A DNA stretch of 45,149 nucleotides from an uncultured Bacteroidales bacterium (GTDB lineage: Bacteria > Bacteroidota > Bacteroidia > Bacteroidales > UBA932): the NCBI GenBank assembly GCA_900317925.1, contig ONIQ01000015.1, positions 10,211-55,359 of the forward strand, written 5' to 3'. Numbering within the stretch: position 1 is the first letter of the stretch; each line of letters begins with the position of its first letter. A program made the position numbers and the translations under genes. Shown here piece by piece: positions 16,953 through 23,590 of the stretch. Below the pieces are notes generated by a model that worked only from the letters and a program-made list of their open reading frames with translations, did no database searches and was not told where the DNA came from.

Positions 16953-16999
16953 CAAATGTAGCCATTCAGATGGAGCGTCTTGTGGTGCCGTTCACCACA
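16953..16999 (-). promoter_or_regulatory. Operator copy 3 and -7 box of WG-repeat gene B
   Basis: The inverted repeat TGTGGTG-CCGTT-CACCACA lies at 16981-16999. Reading leftwards, TACATTTG at 16960-16953 is a perfect TAnnTTTG box, separated by exactly 20 bp. The predicted leader to ATG 16935 is very short, about a dozen nucleotides. Confidence 0.75.
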
Positions 17000-17013
17000 G
17001 GGAGCAAAAGATA

Positions 17014-17045
17014 TTTGCTTTTCTTCCAGACTTATGATACCTTTG
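17014..17045 (+). promoter_or_regulatory. Promoter of the kinase-phosphatase gene pair
   Basis: TTTG at 17014-17017 and TACCTTTG at 17038-17045 are separated by 20 bp, a full consensus promoter about 30 bp upstream of ATG 17077. Operator copy 3 lies 14 bp upstream of its -33 element, so this divergent promoter could also respond to the regulator. Confidence 0.65.
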
Positions 17046-17076
17046 CTCCTGGCAAAACCCCGGGAGAATCACACCG

Positions 17077-17952
17077 ATGGAACAAACGAACTACCCGCAC
17101 ATAGACCTTTCGGCCTGGACACAGGTGGGCGAAGGCGGCAATGGCAAGACGTATGAGAATCCGTCTCGTCCGGGTGTTATCTTGAAAGTCAACAACGCCC
17201 GGTTAAGCACATTGGAGGCCGTAAAGCACGAGTACGACGTATCCAAGGCAGTGGAAAGCCTGGGACTGCCCGTTCCGGCCATGCATGAGATGGTCCGCGT
17301 AGGTGACGTCTATGCCTCCATCTCCGAGCTCGTCCCAAACAAGAAATCCTTATCCCGCATCTGCCACGACGAGCCGGAACGGATTGAAGAAATGGCCCGC
17401 CTCTTATGCCAGAAAGGGAAGGAACTTTTTGCGACGCCGTGCCATACGGATTTCTTCCCCAGCCGGAAGGAGCAGGTCCTCAGCGCCATCGACCGGGCTG
17501 GATTCGTAAGCAAGAAAAACCGCCGGATGATTCGTGCATTTGCCGAATCCGTTCCGGAAAATAGCCACTGCGTCCACGGGGATTTCCAGCCCGGCAACAT
17601 CCTACTGTCCGGAGAGCAGACCTACTGGATAGACCTGGACCGCTTCGCTCATGGCGATCCCCTGTTCGATATCGGCCACCTGTTCCAGATTTGCCAGGTA
17701 TATTCCTCCATGAAACAGGTCCAGGGGATCTTCCACATGACGCAAGCACAACTCCATCGCTTCTGGGATGCCTTTGCCCGGGAATACACCGGACAGGAGG
17801 ACCATGCGGCATTCGACCATCTCTGCGGCAAATTCGCCTGCATGGATATCATCTTGCGCACCCACTTCGTCAAACCGACCTTCGCGGAAAAGATCTTCTT
17901 TGGAATCTTTGTCCGGAAACTGGTAAAAACATACTTCTCCGATGAATCGTAA
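17077..17952 (+). CDS. APH-fold small-molecule phosphotransferase
   Basis: The 291-residue cytoplasmic protein has the aminoglycoside-phosphotransferase fold signature. A Gly-rich loop (GEGGNGKTYEN) leads into a Lys-containing strand (GVILKVN). The catalytic loop is VHGDFQPGNIL (HGDxxxxN) and the metal-binding segment is WIDLDRFAHGDPLFDIG. It most resembles the phosphotransferase family first named as a Fibrobacter succinogenes paralogous family. The substrate is unknown and there is no reason to call it a resistance gene. Its last 11 bp overlap the start of the phosphatase gene, so the two are co-translated. Confidence 0.8.
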   Translation: MEQTNYPHIDLSAWTQVGEGGNGKTYENPSRPGVILKVNNARLSTLEAVKHEYDVSKAVESLGLPVPAMHEMVRVGDVYASISELVPNKKSLSRICHDEPERIEEMARLLCQKGKELFATPCHTDFFPSRKEQVLSAIDRAGFVSKKNRRMIRAFAESVPENSHCVHGDFQPGNILLSGEQTYWIDLDRFAHGDPLFDIGHLFQICQVYSSMKQVQGIFHMTQAQLHRFWDAFAREYTGQEDHAAFDHLCGKFACMDIILRTHFVKPTFAEKIFFGIFVRKLVKTYFSDES

Positions 17953-18817
17953 ATTCCTCTTGATAATGGCCGTCCTAATTCCCACAAGCGTTTTCGCCCA
18001 GCAGTTTCTTCCGGTAAAAGGAATTGTGAACGCACGGGACCTGGGCGGTTATACGATGCTGGACGGCCGGATTGTCCAAAGCGGCAGGCTCCTTCGGGCG
18101 GCCCACCTCGCCGATGCCACGGATGAAGACATCCGCAACCTTGAGCGTCTTCCCGTTACTGCAGTCATCGATTTCCGAAAAGAACAAGAGAAAATGGGCA
18201 AAGTGGACCGGGAGGTTCCCGGCGCCCGCTATACGAGCCTTCCCGTCGATCCCAGCGGCAACGCCATGGCAACGGCCACCGAAGAGGAAAAGAAAAAGTT
18301 CTCCGGACAGAAGAAATTCGACGTCAGGAAGGTCATCGTGTTTGCCGCCTTTAACAAAAAAGCCCAGGCCGTTGCACGGGAAATGTATCCGACGCTGCTT
18401 TTCGATCCGGACTGCCAACAGCAGTTCGCCCGCTTTTTCCGGCTGGTCCTGGAAACCGATCACGGTGCCGTCCTCTTCCACTGCACCCAGGGGAAAGACC
18501 GTACCGGCATCGCATCGGCCCTGCTGCTGGCTGCATTGGGTGCCGATCGGGAAACCATCGTGGCCGATTTCGACGCGACCAACCGGGTCTATGAGAAAGA
18601 CGTGCGAAAGTACTCCCGGCGCGTGAAGTTCTGGGGCGGCAAGGAAGAAGAAGTGGGCGTCGTCAAGGCCTTCCTGGGCTGCAACACGGAGAATTTCATC
18701 AAGGCGCTGGACCGGATTGATCAGGAATTCGGCTCCCTCCAGGCCTACCTCAAAGGGCCCATCGGCCTCACCGACGCCGACATCCAAACCCTCCGCGAGC
18801 GCTATCTGGCGCGGTAA
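17942..18817 (+). CDS. Exported tyrosine-phosphatase-like protein (Y_phosphatase3 type)
   Basis: The 291-residue product has a signal peptide (LLIMAVLIPTSVFAQ). The family start motif NARDLGGY precedes LLRAAHLADAT and VIDFRKEQE. The phosphatase P-loop HCTQGKDRTG gives Cys-x5-Arg with the KDRTG version seen in phosphoinositide- and tyrosine-phosphatase relatives. The protein is predicted to be periplasmic. An exported phosphatase overlapping a cytoplasmic phosphotransferase gene suggests linked handling of one phosphorylated small molecule, but the substrate is unknown. Confidence 0.85.
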   Translation: MNRKFLLIMAVLIPTSVFAQQFLPVKGIVNARDLGGYTMLDGRIVQSGRLLRAAHLADATDEDIRNLERLPVTAVIDFRKEQEKMGKVDREVPGARYTSLPVDPSGNAMATATEEEKKKFSGQKKFDVRKVIVFAAFNKKAQAVAREMYPTLLFDPDCQQQFARFFRLVLETDHGAVLFHCTQGKDRTGIASALLLAALGADRETIVADFDATNRVYEKDVRKYSRRVKFWGGKEEEVGVVKAFLGCNTENFIKALDRIDQEFGSLQAYLKGPIGLTDADIQTLRERYLAR

Positions 18818-18881
18818 AGGACATAGAATGAATTGGCGGCAATAACTAGAATAACTCTGGTACTCGGCACCAACAAAAAAC

Positions 18882-18900
18882 GCCACCAGATGCAAGTGGC
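18882..18900 (+). terminator. Possible terminator after the phosphatase gene
   Basis: A 5-bp stem GCCAC/GTGGC with a 9-nt loop lies in the 109-bp gap between convergent genes. A run of five T follows about 13 nt later. Weak candidate only; nothing else is seen in the gap. Confidence 0.3.
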
Positions 18901-18926
18901 CTGTCACCAACTGCTTTTTAGGATAA

Positions 18927-19868
18927 TCATCTATTCCCGAACGCCATCAGTTCCTTCACGATTTCTTCCGAATCGTCGTGAATGCTGAGCGGGAGATTCT
19001 TGTATCGCCCTTTGGCCTGCAGGCCTTCGAGGAAGGGATAGACAGGCACATCTTCTGTCCAGAATTTGCGTCCGAGGAAAATCATGGGGCTGGCGAATCC
19101 GAAAGAGAGGTAGTGGTTCTGGGCGGCGTCCTGGAAGATTTCCTGGAGCGTGCCGGCGCTGCCGGGGGAGTAGATGATGCCTCCGAACGCGAGGGTCAGG
19201 AGGCCGTCTTCGCGGAGGCTGTTTTCGAAAAGTTTTGCGATGTGGGATGCGAAGGCGGCCGATGGTTCGTGGCCGTAGAGCCAGGTGGGGATGCTGAGAC
19301 TCTCATAGGGCCCGCGGGGGTATTTCTCCATGACCCGGAATGCGGTGGAAAGCCACCCGGCGTCATCGAATGAGGGAGAATCGGACAGTATCCGGAAGGC
19401 ATCTTCCGTTTCTTTTTCCGTGCGTCCGGCGAGCCATGCGCCCAGGTGAGTGGCCTCCATCGCGCCCGGGCCTCCTCCGCTCATCATCAGGAAACCTTTT
19501 TCGGTGAGCGTTTTGCTCAGGAGGGCGACCTGGCGGAACATCGCGTCCGTACGCAGAAGGGCGTGTCCGCCCATTATCCCAACACTCTTTCTGGGGTCGC
19601 GTCCTTCCAGAAAGCGGTTAAGAGCCTGGCGGATGGCATGGTCGTGCAAGGCCCGCCGTTTGGCCTCCTGCCCGGTGACGGCATGCTTGCCGGTGTCGAT
19701 GTAGTGCCGGTACACCTTGGCATCGTAGCATTGGCCGAGGGTGGTTTCATCGGACGCGTCGTACCCGGCGTAGAGTTCTTTGACGCTGTACAAGGTTTCG
19801 CGTGTGGTGGAATAGGGGGTCTTGTGCCTGGCGGCGGTCTTTGGCTTGCTGTAGTCGGGCGCGGTCAT
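18927..19868 (-). CDS. LOG-family (lysine-decarboxylase-like) Rossmann-fold protein
   Basis: From ATG 19868 the product is 313 residues. The longer frame to 19934 would place the -7 box inside the gene. The motifs SGGGPGAMEA and PGSAGTLQEIF match the two signature segments of the LOG / TIGR00730 family (GGGxxGxMxx and PGGxGTxxE). Proven members are nucleotide-5'-monophosphate phosphoribohydrolases. The long N-terminal extension and the reduced second motif (PGS for PGG) place it in a divergent, longer branch whose activity is not certain. Confidence 0.8.
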   Translation of the reverse strand: MTAPDYSKPKTAARHKTPYSTTRETLYSVKELYAGYDASDETTLGQCYDAKVYRHYIDTGKHAVTGQEAKRRALHDHAIRQALNRFLEGRDPRKSVGIMGGHALLRTDAMFRQVALLSKTLTEKGFLMMSGGGPGAMEATHLGAWLAGRTEKETEDAFRILSDSPSFDDAGWLSTAFRVMEKYPRGPYESLSIPTWLYGHEPSAAFASHIAKLFENSLREDGLLTLAFGGIIYSPGSAGTLQEIFQDAAQNHYLSFGFASPMIFLGRKFWTEDVPVYPFLEGLQAKGRYKNLPLSIHDDSEEIVKELMAFGNR

Positions 19869-19889
19869 GGTATTTTGTTTTGTGAAGTA

Positions 19890-19897
19890 CAAATATA
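19890..19897 (-). promoter_or_regulatory. -7 box of the LOG-family gene
   Basis: TATATTTG read on the minus strand lies about 20 bp upstream of ATG 19868. No good -33 element is seen. The left end of the integrated element (19934) lies only 36 bp further upstream, so integration may have altered the upstream control of this gene. Confidence 0.45.
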
Positions 19898-19933
19898 GGA
19901 ATAATTGGCATTTTCCTTGCCACGATGCCGGCA

Positions 19934-19958
19934 AGGTACTAATTGTAGCGGGAGTGGG
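19934..19958 (+). repeat. Left attachment-like repeat (attL)
   Basis: 25 bp identical to 25776-25800 except for A at 19941 against G at 25783. It begins AGGTACT and ends GCGGGAGTGGG. The sequence following it does not match the tRNA, so this is a partial copy created by integration. The 73 bp from here to the stop of the STAS-like gene hold nothing I can identify. Confidence 0.7.
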
Positions 19959-20031
19959 GATGGAATTGAATACGATCTTCCACCTCTATGACAAGAGCAA
20001 ACTATCCAAAAACTTGCAGAATTACTCCGGA

Positions 20032-20328
20032 CTACTTGCCGGCTATCTGCATTTGACGCCTCTTGAGGGCGGTGAGAATGCTGCGCTCGGCCATCGGGGT
20101 AAGGCCGGTGAAGGTGGTCTTGGACTTCAATTCGCCAAGAGACATCTCTAGAAGCAACTTGGCTATGCATTCATCTGCGAATGAGTTGGTAACGATGTCC
20201 ACGCCGGAGAAATCAAGCACAACTTTCTCATCCCCGTCCAGCAGCGGCCGAAGGTTGGCCCTTATTTGGGCTCCCAGGAGACGTGTCCCCATACTGTCTC
20301 CGTATGCTGAAAACTTAAATACTCTCAT
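20032..20328 (-). CDS. STAS-like domain protein (DUF4325 type)
   Basis: From ATG 20328 the product is 98 residues: a compact domain starting MRVFKFSAYGDSMGTRLLG, with a central strand-turn KVVLDFSGVDIVTNSFADECIAKL. That turn resembles the STAS segment around the phosphorylatable Ser/Thr of anti-sigma-factor antagonists (DFSGV...TNSFAD). It starts 1 bp after the stop of the ATP-binding gene. The pairing recalls anti-sigma kinase and antagonist partners, but no sigma factor is adjacent. Confidence 0.75.
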   Translation of the reverse strand: MRVFKFSAYGDSMGTRLLGAQIRANLRPLLDGDEKVVLDFSGVDIVTNSFADECIAKLLLEMSLGELKSKTTFTGLTPMAERSILTALKRRQMQIAGK

Positions 20329-20329
20329 T

Positions 20330-20980
20330 CTACCAAAGATTTTCAAGCCCTGAATCATTGTCCAGGAACAATTCATCAAACTCCTCAGCTGGATCTGTCT
20401 TGTGGTCAACCACCATACCCGGATCGATTACCATATTGGAGCGCAGTTCAAAATAAACAATTGTTCCCTGCCAGGGTTCAGATTCGGTTATGGCCATATC
20501 TCCATTGGCCGACAATGTATGATTGCCGGAGCGTATTATCAATTTATGACCGGCCGTGTTAATTAATTTGGAAGTGGAATACAAGCCAAACCCCATTCCT
20601 TTACCATCGGAGACTTTGTCTCTGATACAATACTTAAGGGCTTCCTGCTCCGAAATATCCGTATAATCCTGATTCTGGGCCAGGGAAGATAGGATTCCCA
20701 TCCCGTCATCGGCCACCAGAATTTGAATTAGATGCTGTGCTTCGGAATAACTGGTAATGACAATTCCATTCGTTTTTCCGGAATGGATGAGCACATTATC
20801 CATCACTTCGTAGAAACAATAACTCATTGCCTGAAGAAGAGAAGTCTCCACTTCGGGTTGATGAATCAACACTTCCACCAAACGGCGATACACCTGCTGG
20901 ATGTTCTTCTCGTCGAACATCTCAATACAGATATTGCCGCTTTCAGCAAAGTATTGATGAAGTAATGTATCTACGTTCAT
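20330..20980 (-). CDS. GHKL-type ATP-binding protein paired with the STAS-like gene
   Basis: The 216-residue cytoplasmic protein contains a Bergerat-fold ATP site: an N box YCFYEVMDNVLIHS, a G1 box VADDGMGI, and a G2-type segment SDGKGMGFGLYS. It has no phospho-acceptor His or sensor domain, so it resembles stand-alone serine kinases of the RsbW/SpoIIAB type rather than a sensor kinase. It is the first gene of a two-gene operon. A -7 box TATCTTTG lies at 21018-21011, about 30 bp upstream. The target is unknown. Confidence 0.75.
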   Translation of the reverse strand: MNVDTLLHQYFAESGNICIEMFDEKNIQQVYRRLVEVLIHQPEVETSLLQAMSYCFYEVMDNVLIHSGKTNGIVITSYSEAQHLIQILVADDGMGILSSLAQNQDYTDISEQEALKYCIRDKVSDGKGMGFGLYSTSKLINTAGHKLIIRSGNHTLSANGDMAITESEPWQGTIVYFELRSNMVIDPGMVVDHKTDPAEEFDELFLDNDSGLENLW

Positions 20981-21010
20981 GTTCGGTTATGCGGATAACC
21001 CACATCTTTG

Positions 21011-21018
21011 CAAAGATA
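21011..21018 (-). promoter_or_regulatory. -7 box of the ATPase/STAS operon within a palindrome
   Basis: TATCTTTG on the minus strand. The box lies in a perfect 14-bp palindrome, ATCTTTGCAAAGAT (21005-21018), which could be a repressor site or coincidence. No -33 element is seen at the right distance. Confidence 0.4.
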
Positions 21019-21066
21019 ACGATTCTTGCAAAAAGAATGAAAAAAGAGTTGATATTTCTCTCTTGG

Positions 21067-21222
21067 AGAGTGCTGTGTTATCCTGGTTGTGCTGTGCCCA
21101 AGGAGCTTTGCTACTACCTCCAGGCGTTTTCCTCTGTTCAGGCACCTGATAGCATAGGTGTGTCTGGCGACGTGGGAGAAGATAGGTTTGTCTATCCCGC
21201 ATAGGTCTCTTATGGCTTTTTG
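21067..21222 (-). pseudogene. Tyrosine recombinase (integrase) C-terminal remnant
   Basis: An open frame of about 52 codons reads KAIRDLCGIDKPIFSH, VARHTYAIRCL, RLEVVAKLLGHSTTRITQH. This has the HxxR box (HVAR) and the LLGH box of tyrosine recombinases. The nucleophile that should follow ITQH is a Ser (HS in place of HY), and the frame continues into unrelated sequence. Upstream it merges directly with repeat copy 1, which has replaced the rest of the gene. It is therefore an inactive 3' fragment, probably of the enzyme that inserted this element or a related one. Confidence 0.7.
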
Positions 21223-21338
21223 AGGGGGACTTTCCATGCCCCATCCACCAAAAAGGCCGTTTTGGTGGATGGCGAAGGCAAAAGGATGGCGAAGGCTGGA
21301 CGTTCCAACAAAAAACCGCCGCTTGCAAAGCGCCGGAG
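21217..21338 (+). repeat. Dispersed hairpin repeat, copy 1
   Basis: About 122 bp from TTTTTGAGGGGGAC to CGCCGGAG. It contains a perfect 13-bp stem (21241-21253 with 21260-21272, 6-nt loop), then GGATGGCGAAGGC units. A second small hairpin (CGCTT-GCA-AAGCG) lies near the right end. Copies 2 (23472-23590) and 3 (25589-25702) are in the same orientation. No coding function is supported, although frames are open across it. The 52 bp between this repeat and the cupin gene hold nothing identifiable. Confidence 0.8.
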
Positions 21339-21390
21339 CCAAAGCGCAGCGGTGCACAGAAGCAATCGGCGATTAAATATCGTTATCCGT

Positions 21391-21852
21391 TTACTGCTTC
21401 ACTGACAGCGGCAGGTCCTGCTGCGTGAGGTAGAACATGTAGAGGACGACGGGTTTGGTGCCGCGGTTCTCGCCATGGTGAACGGTGCCTACCATCTCGA
21501 CGACGGCCTCGCCCTCATGCACCACCTTCTCCAAACCGTCCTCGCTGATGATGGTCAGGTCTCCCTGCACCAGGATACCGAAGTTCATCACGGGATGATA
21601 ATGCATCCCTAACCGCTGCCCTGCAGGAATCTCGTATTTTATCCCCACAATCTCGGGGCGGCCCTGTAGGTAGTCGGGCAGATCTACGCCATCCCAGCTC
21701 TTGTCGGTGCGTATCAGTTCCGTCGTTACAACTTTCGCCTCGGCTTCATTTGCGTTAGCCTGACCGCATGAGGTCAGGAAAACACTTGCTGTCGCTGCAC
21801 CGCAGATTGTCAAGATAGTGGCCAGCATCCAATTAATGATTTTCTTCTGCAT
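21391..21852 (-). CDS. Cupin-domain lipoprotein
   Basis: The 153-residue product has a lipoprotein signal with lipobox LTSC. The mature part holds a single cupin barrel: GMHYHPVMNFGILVQGDLTI provides the first His-containing motif, and GTVHHGENRG the second. The metal ligands are probably the His residues of MHYHP and VHHGEN. The substrate cannot be predicted. It has its own promoter inside the end of hipT and is an isolated cargo gene of the element. Confidence 0.8.
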   Translation of the reverse strand: MQKKIINWMLATILTICGAATASVFLTSCGQANANEAEAKVVTTELIRTDKSWDGVDLPDYLQGRPEIVGIKYEIPAGQRLGMHYHPVMNFGILVQGDLTIISEDGLEKVVHEGEAVVEMVGTVHHGENRGTKPVVLYMFYLTQQDLPLSVKQ

Positions 21853-21872
21853 TTTAGTGTTTCTAAACCTTA

Positions 21873-21903
21873 CAAAGTTAATTTATTTCTTACACTTTTC
21901 AAA
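21873..21903 (-). promoter_or_regulatory. Promoter of the cupin lipoprotein gene
   Basis: On the minus strand, TTTG (21903-21900) and TAACTTTG (21880-21873) are separated by 19 bp, a full Bacteroidetes consensus. The -33 element lies in the last codons of hipT. Confidence 0.65.
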
Positions 21904-22840
21904 AAACTGCCGAAGACTGAGCATGGCGGCGGTGAAGAAGTTCAATATACAAGGTCTTGATTTCATCAGAAAGGAATGAGCGCTGAATCTCTTCCTCAAA
22001 CTTGGGAAGGAGGTCCACATACTTCTTCTTGACACGGTCAAAAACGATTTCCGGTACGCCGCATGTGCGGTATGCGTTCCTGAAGTCAGCATCCTTCATA
22101 CGCTTCTTCTTCCCGTTGAGAATGAGGGCTAACTCTTCGTCATCGACAGGATTGTTTATGGCGGCATTTAACAGGTCGTATGCCGGAGTGAGCACGGGCT
22201 CGCCGGCAGGAGAATATAGCGAAAAGTTCTTTAGGTGCATATCGTTATTCCCTGTAAGCCAGGAGAAATACACCAGCTCCAGAAAATCGACCATATCCAA
22301 CTGGGCATTGGCCGAGTACTTGCGAATAGCCTTTCCTATCTGCTCGTAGGAACTGCGATACTTGTGCTCGGTCTGGCGCTCCGTGAGCTGGCACATATCT
22401 TCCATCGCAATCTTCTCACCATCGGCCTTGCGGTCAATCCGCTTGGTCAGATAGCCGATGCTGCCGTCTTTCATGCGGATGAGCGTGTGCGGGACAATCT
22501 TGATTTTTGCGATTTCAGCCAGATGCATAGTCAAGTCTTCATTCTCGGGCAGCATCGCAAAGCGTTCCGTCTGCGGCTTGAAGATATAATCCCCCCAAAG
22601 GCCGACGATGGTCAGTTTCTGGGAGTCCTTGTGCTTATCCAGATTCAAGGACAGTTTGGGCTGGACGCCGGTCAAAGTGGCCTGCGACCGGATGACCTGG
22701 GCCGCCAATTCATCCATCTGCGCACGTGTGTAATCGAGCGAAGGAGCCGTGTGAGTTCCGAAGAACTTCCGGCAACAGGATTTGTGGAAATCGACCTCTC
22801 CGGGCTCGAGTTCCTTATAGCAATACAAGCACTTACTCAT
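21899..22840 (-). CDS. hipT: HipT-like serine/threonine kinase toxin with N-terminal zinc-ribbon-like motif
   Basis: The 313-residue protein is the kinase part of HipA split from its N-terminal domain. Family segments are GVQPKLSLNL, LWGDYIFKPQ, YLTKRIDR, GNNDMHLKNFSL (catalytic Asp and Asn) and TPAYDLLNA (metal-binding Asp). An extra N-terminal segment carries C4, C7, H19 and C22/C23, which could bind zinc. It overlaps hipS by 8 bp. In the tripartite HipBST systems known from enteropathogenic E. coli, HipT is the toxin and HipS counteracts it. Here the roles are assigned by gene order and domain split. Confidence 0.85.
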   Translation of the reverse strand: MSKCLYCYKELEPGEVDFHKSCCRKFFGTHTAPSLDYTRAQMDELAAQVIRSQATLTGVQPKLSLNLDKHKDSQKLTIVGLWGDYIFKPQTERFAMLPENEDLTMHLAEIAKIKIVPHTLIRMKDGSIGYLTKRIDRKADGEKIAMEDMCQLTERQTEHKYRSSYEQIGKAIRKYSANAQLDMVDFLELVYFSWLTGNNDMHLKNFSLYSPAGEPVLTPAYDLLNAAINNPVDDEELALILNGKKKRMKDADFRNAYRTCGVPEIVFDRVKKKYVDLLPKFEEEIQRSFLSDEIKTLYIELLHRRHAQSSAVF

Positions 22841-23165
22841 CGCCTTCCTCCTTTATGGGAATTACACTTACCGCGCCGATACAGTCCTTGCAACATAGAA
22901 GAAGCAGGGCAAATCTGTCCAGCTCGCTGATATCCGTATTGCGCAGTGCTACATCCAGAAGCCATCCTTCGGGAATGAGGCCGTCGAAGAACGGGAAAAG
23001 AACCTTAGACTGATATGGCTTGTCGGTCAACGGTAGAGTCAGGCTGACGGGCGCGGATGCAGCATCGGCAAGATACTCTTCGTTATATGAGAACTCATAT
23101 CCCTCATCTGTTTCTTTCAAGATGCCGGCGTTTATCCCTTTATATTGAATCAATGCTTTACTCAT
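22833..23165 (-). CDS. hipS: HipS-like small protein (HipA N-terminal domain)
   Basis: The 110-residue protein matches the stand-alone HipA N-terminal subdomain: SKALIQYKGINAGILKE, FSYNEEYL, PVSLTLPLTDKPY, LFPFFDGLIPEGWLLD and DCIGAVSVIP. It starts in an ATGA overlap with hipB and ends 8 bp inside hipT, so the three genes are translationally coupled. In HipBST the S protein is the antitoxin, unlike in classical HipBA. Confidence 0.85.
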   Translation of the reverse strand: MSKALIQYKGINAGILKETDEGYEFSYNEEYLADAASAPVSLTLPLTDKPYQSKVLFPFFDGLIPEGWLLDVALRNTDISELDRFALLLLCCKDCIGAVSVIPIKEEGDE

Positions 23166-23368
23166 CTTACCTTCTTTTGAGGAATCAGTTCATATCCAAA
23201 CAGGTTGAACACTTGGGCAACCTTGTCCAGACGGACGGTAGCCTTGCCTTGTTCCAATTCGCGCACGAAATTCAGGCCTACGCCTGATTTCATCGCCAGG
23301 TCCACCTGCGTGAGACCGTGCTCTTTCCGCAAGGATTTCAAAATTGAAGATATGGGGTTGCTATTCAT
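23162..23368 (-). CDS. hipB: HipB-like Xre-family DNA-binding protein
   Basis: From ATG 23368 the product is 68 residues; the longer frame to 23410 would run through the promoter. It is a single Xre helix-turn-helix: SLRKEHGLTQVDLAMKSGVGLNFVRELEQGK, ending LFGYELIPQKK as in HipB. It is the first gene of the hipBST operon. It probably represses the operon through the inverted repeats at 23371-23462. Confidence 0.85.
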   Translation of the reverse strand: MNSNPISSILKSLRKEHGLTQVDLAMKSGVGLNFVRELEQGKATVRLDKVAQVFNLFGYELIPQKKVR

Positions 23369-23370
23369 AA

Positions 23371-23462
23371 TTACATTCGTTCGGATGCAAATATACGAAA
23401 TAATTATCATATTACATCACAACGAATGTAATTTTTGCAAATAAGGGCCAAGTGCATCCGAA
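23371..23462. promoter_or_regulatory. hip promoter region with two nested inverted repeats
   Basis: A perfect 11-bp inverted repeat, TTACATTCGTT (23371-23381) and AACGAATGTAA (23421-23431), flanks a TATATTTG -7 box read leftwards at 23395-23388. A second pair, TTCGGATGCA (23380-23389) and TGCATCCGAA (23453-23462), encloses it. Such spaced operator pairs around the promoter are usual for HipB-type repressors, which can bridge sites. Confidence 0.65.
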
Positions 23463-23471
23463 AGGATGTAA

Positions 23472-23590
23472 TTTTTGAGGGGGACCTTCCATGCCCCATC
23501 CACCAAAAGGGCCGTTTTGGTGGATGGTGAAGGCAAAAGGATGGCGAAGGCAGTCCACACAAAAAAACCGCCGCTTGCAAAGCGCCGGAG
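23472..23590 (+). repeat. Dispersed hairpin repeat, copy 2
   Basis: About 119 bp, nearly the same as copy 1 from TTTTTGAGGGGGAC to CGCCGGAG, with the same 13-bp stem (23496-23508 with 23515-23527). Its left boundary lies in ATGTAATTTTTG (23466-23477), which is repeated 40 bp upstream (23426-23437). Its right end runs directly into the truncated RepA-like frame. Confidence 0.8.

Noticed and set aside
16935-16965. Upstream start of WG-repeat gene B at 16965
   Set aside because: The TACATTTG -7 box lies at 16953-16960 inside that extension, and the signal peptide starts properly at 16935.
17077-17952. Aminoglycoside resistance gene
   Set aside because: Only the general APH fold motifs are present. 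The gene overlaps a phosphatase gene in a chromosomal operon and shows no similarity I can recognise to a known resistance enzyme.
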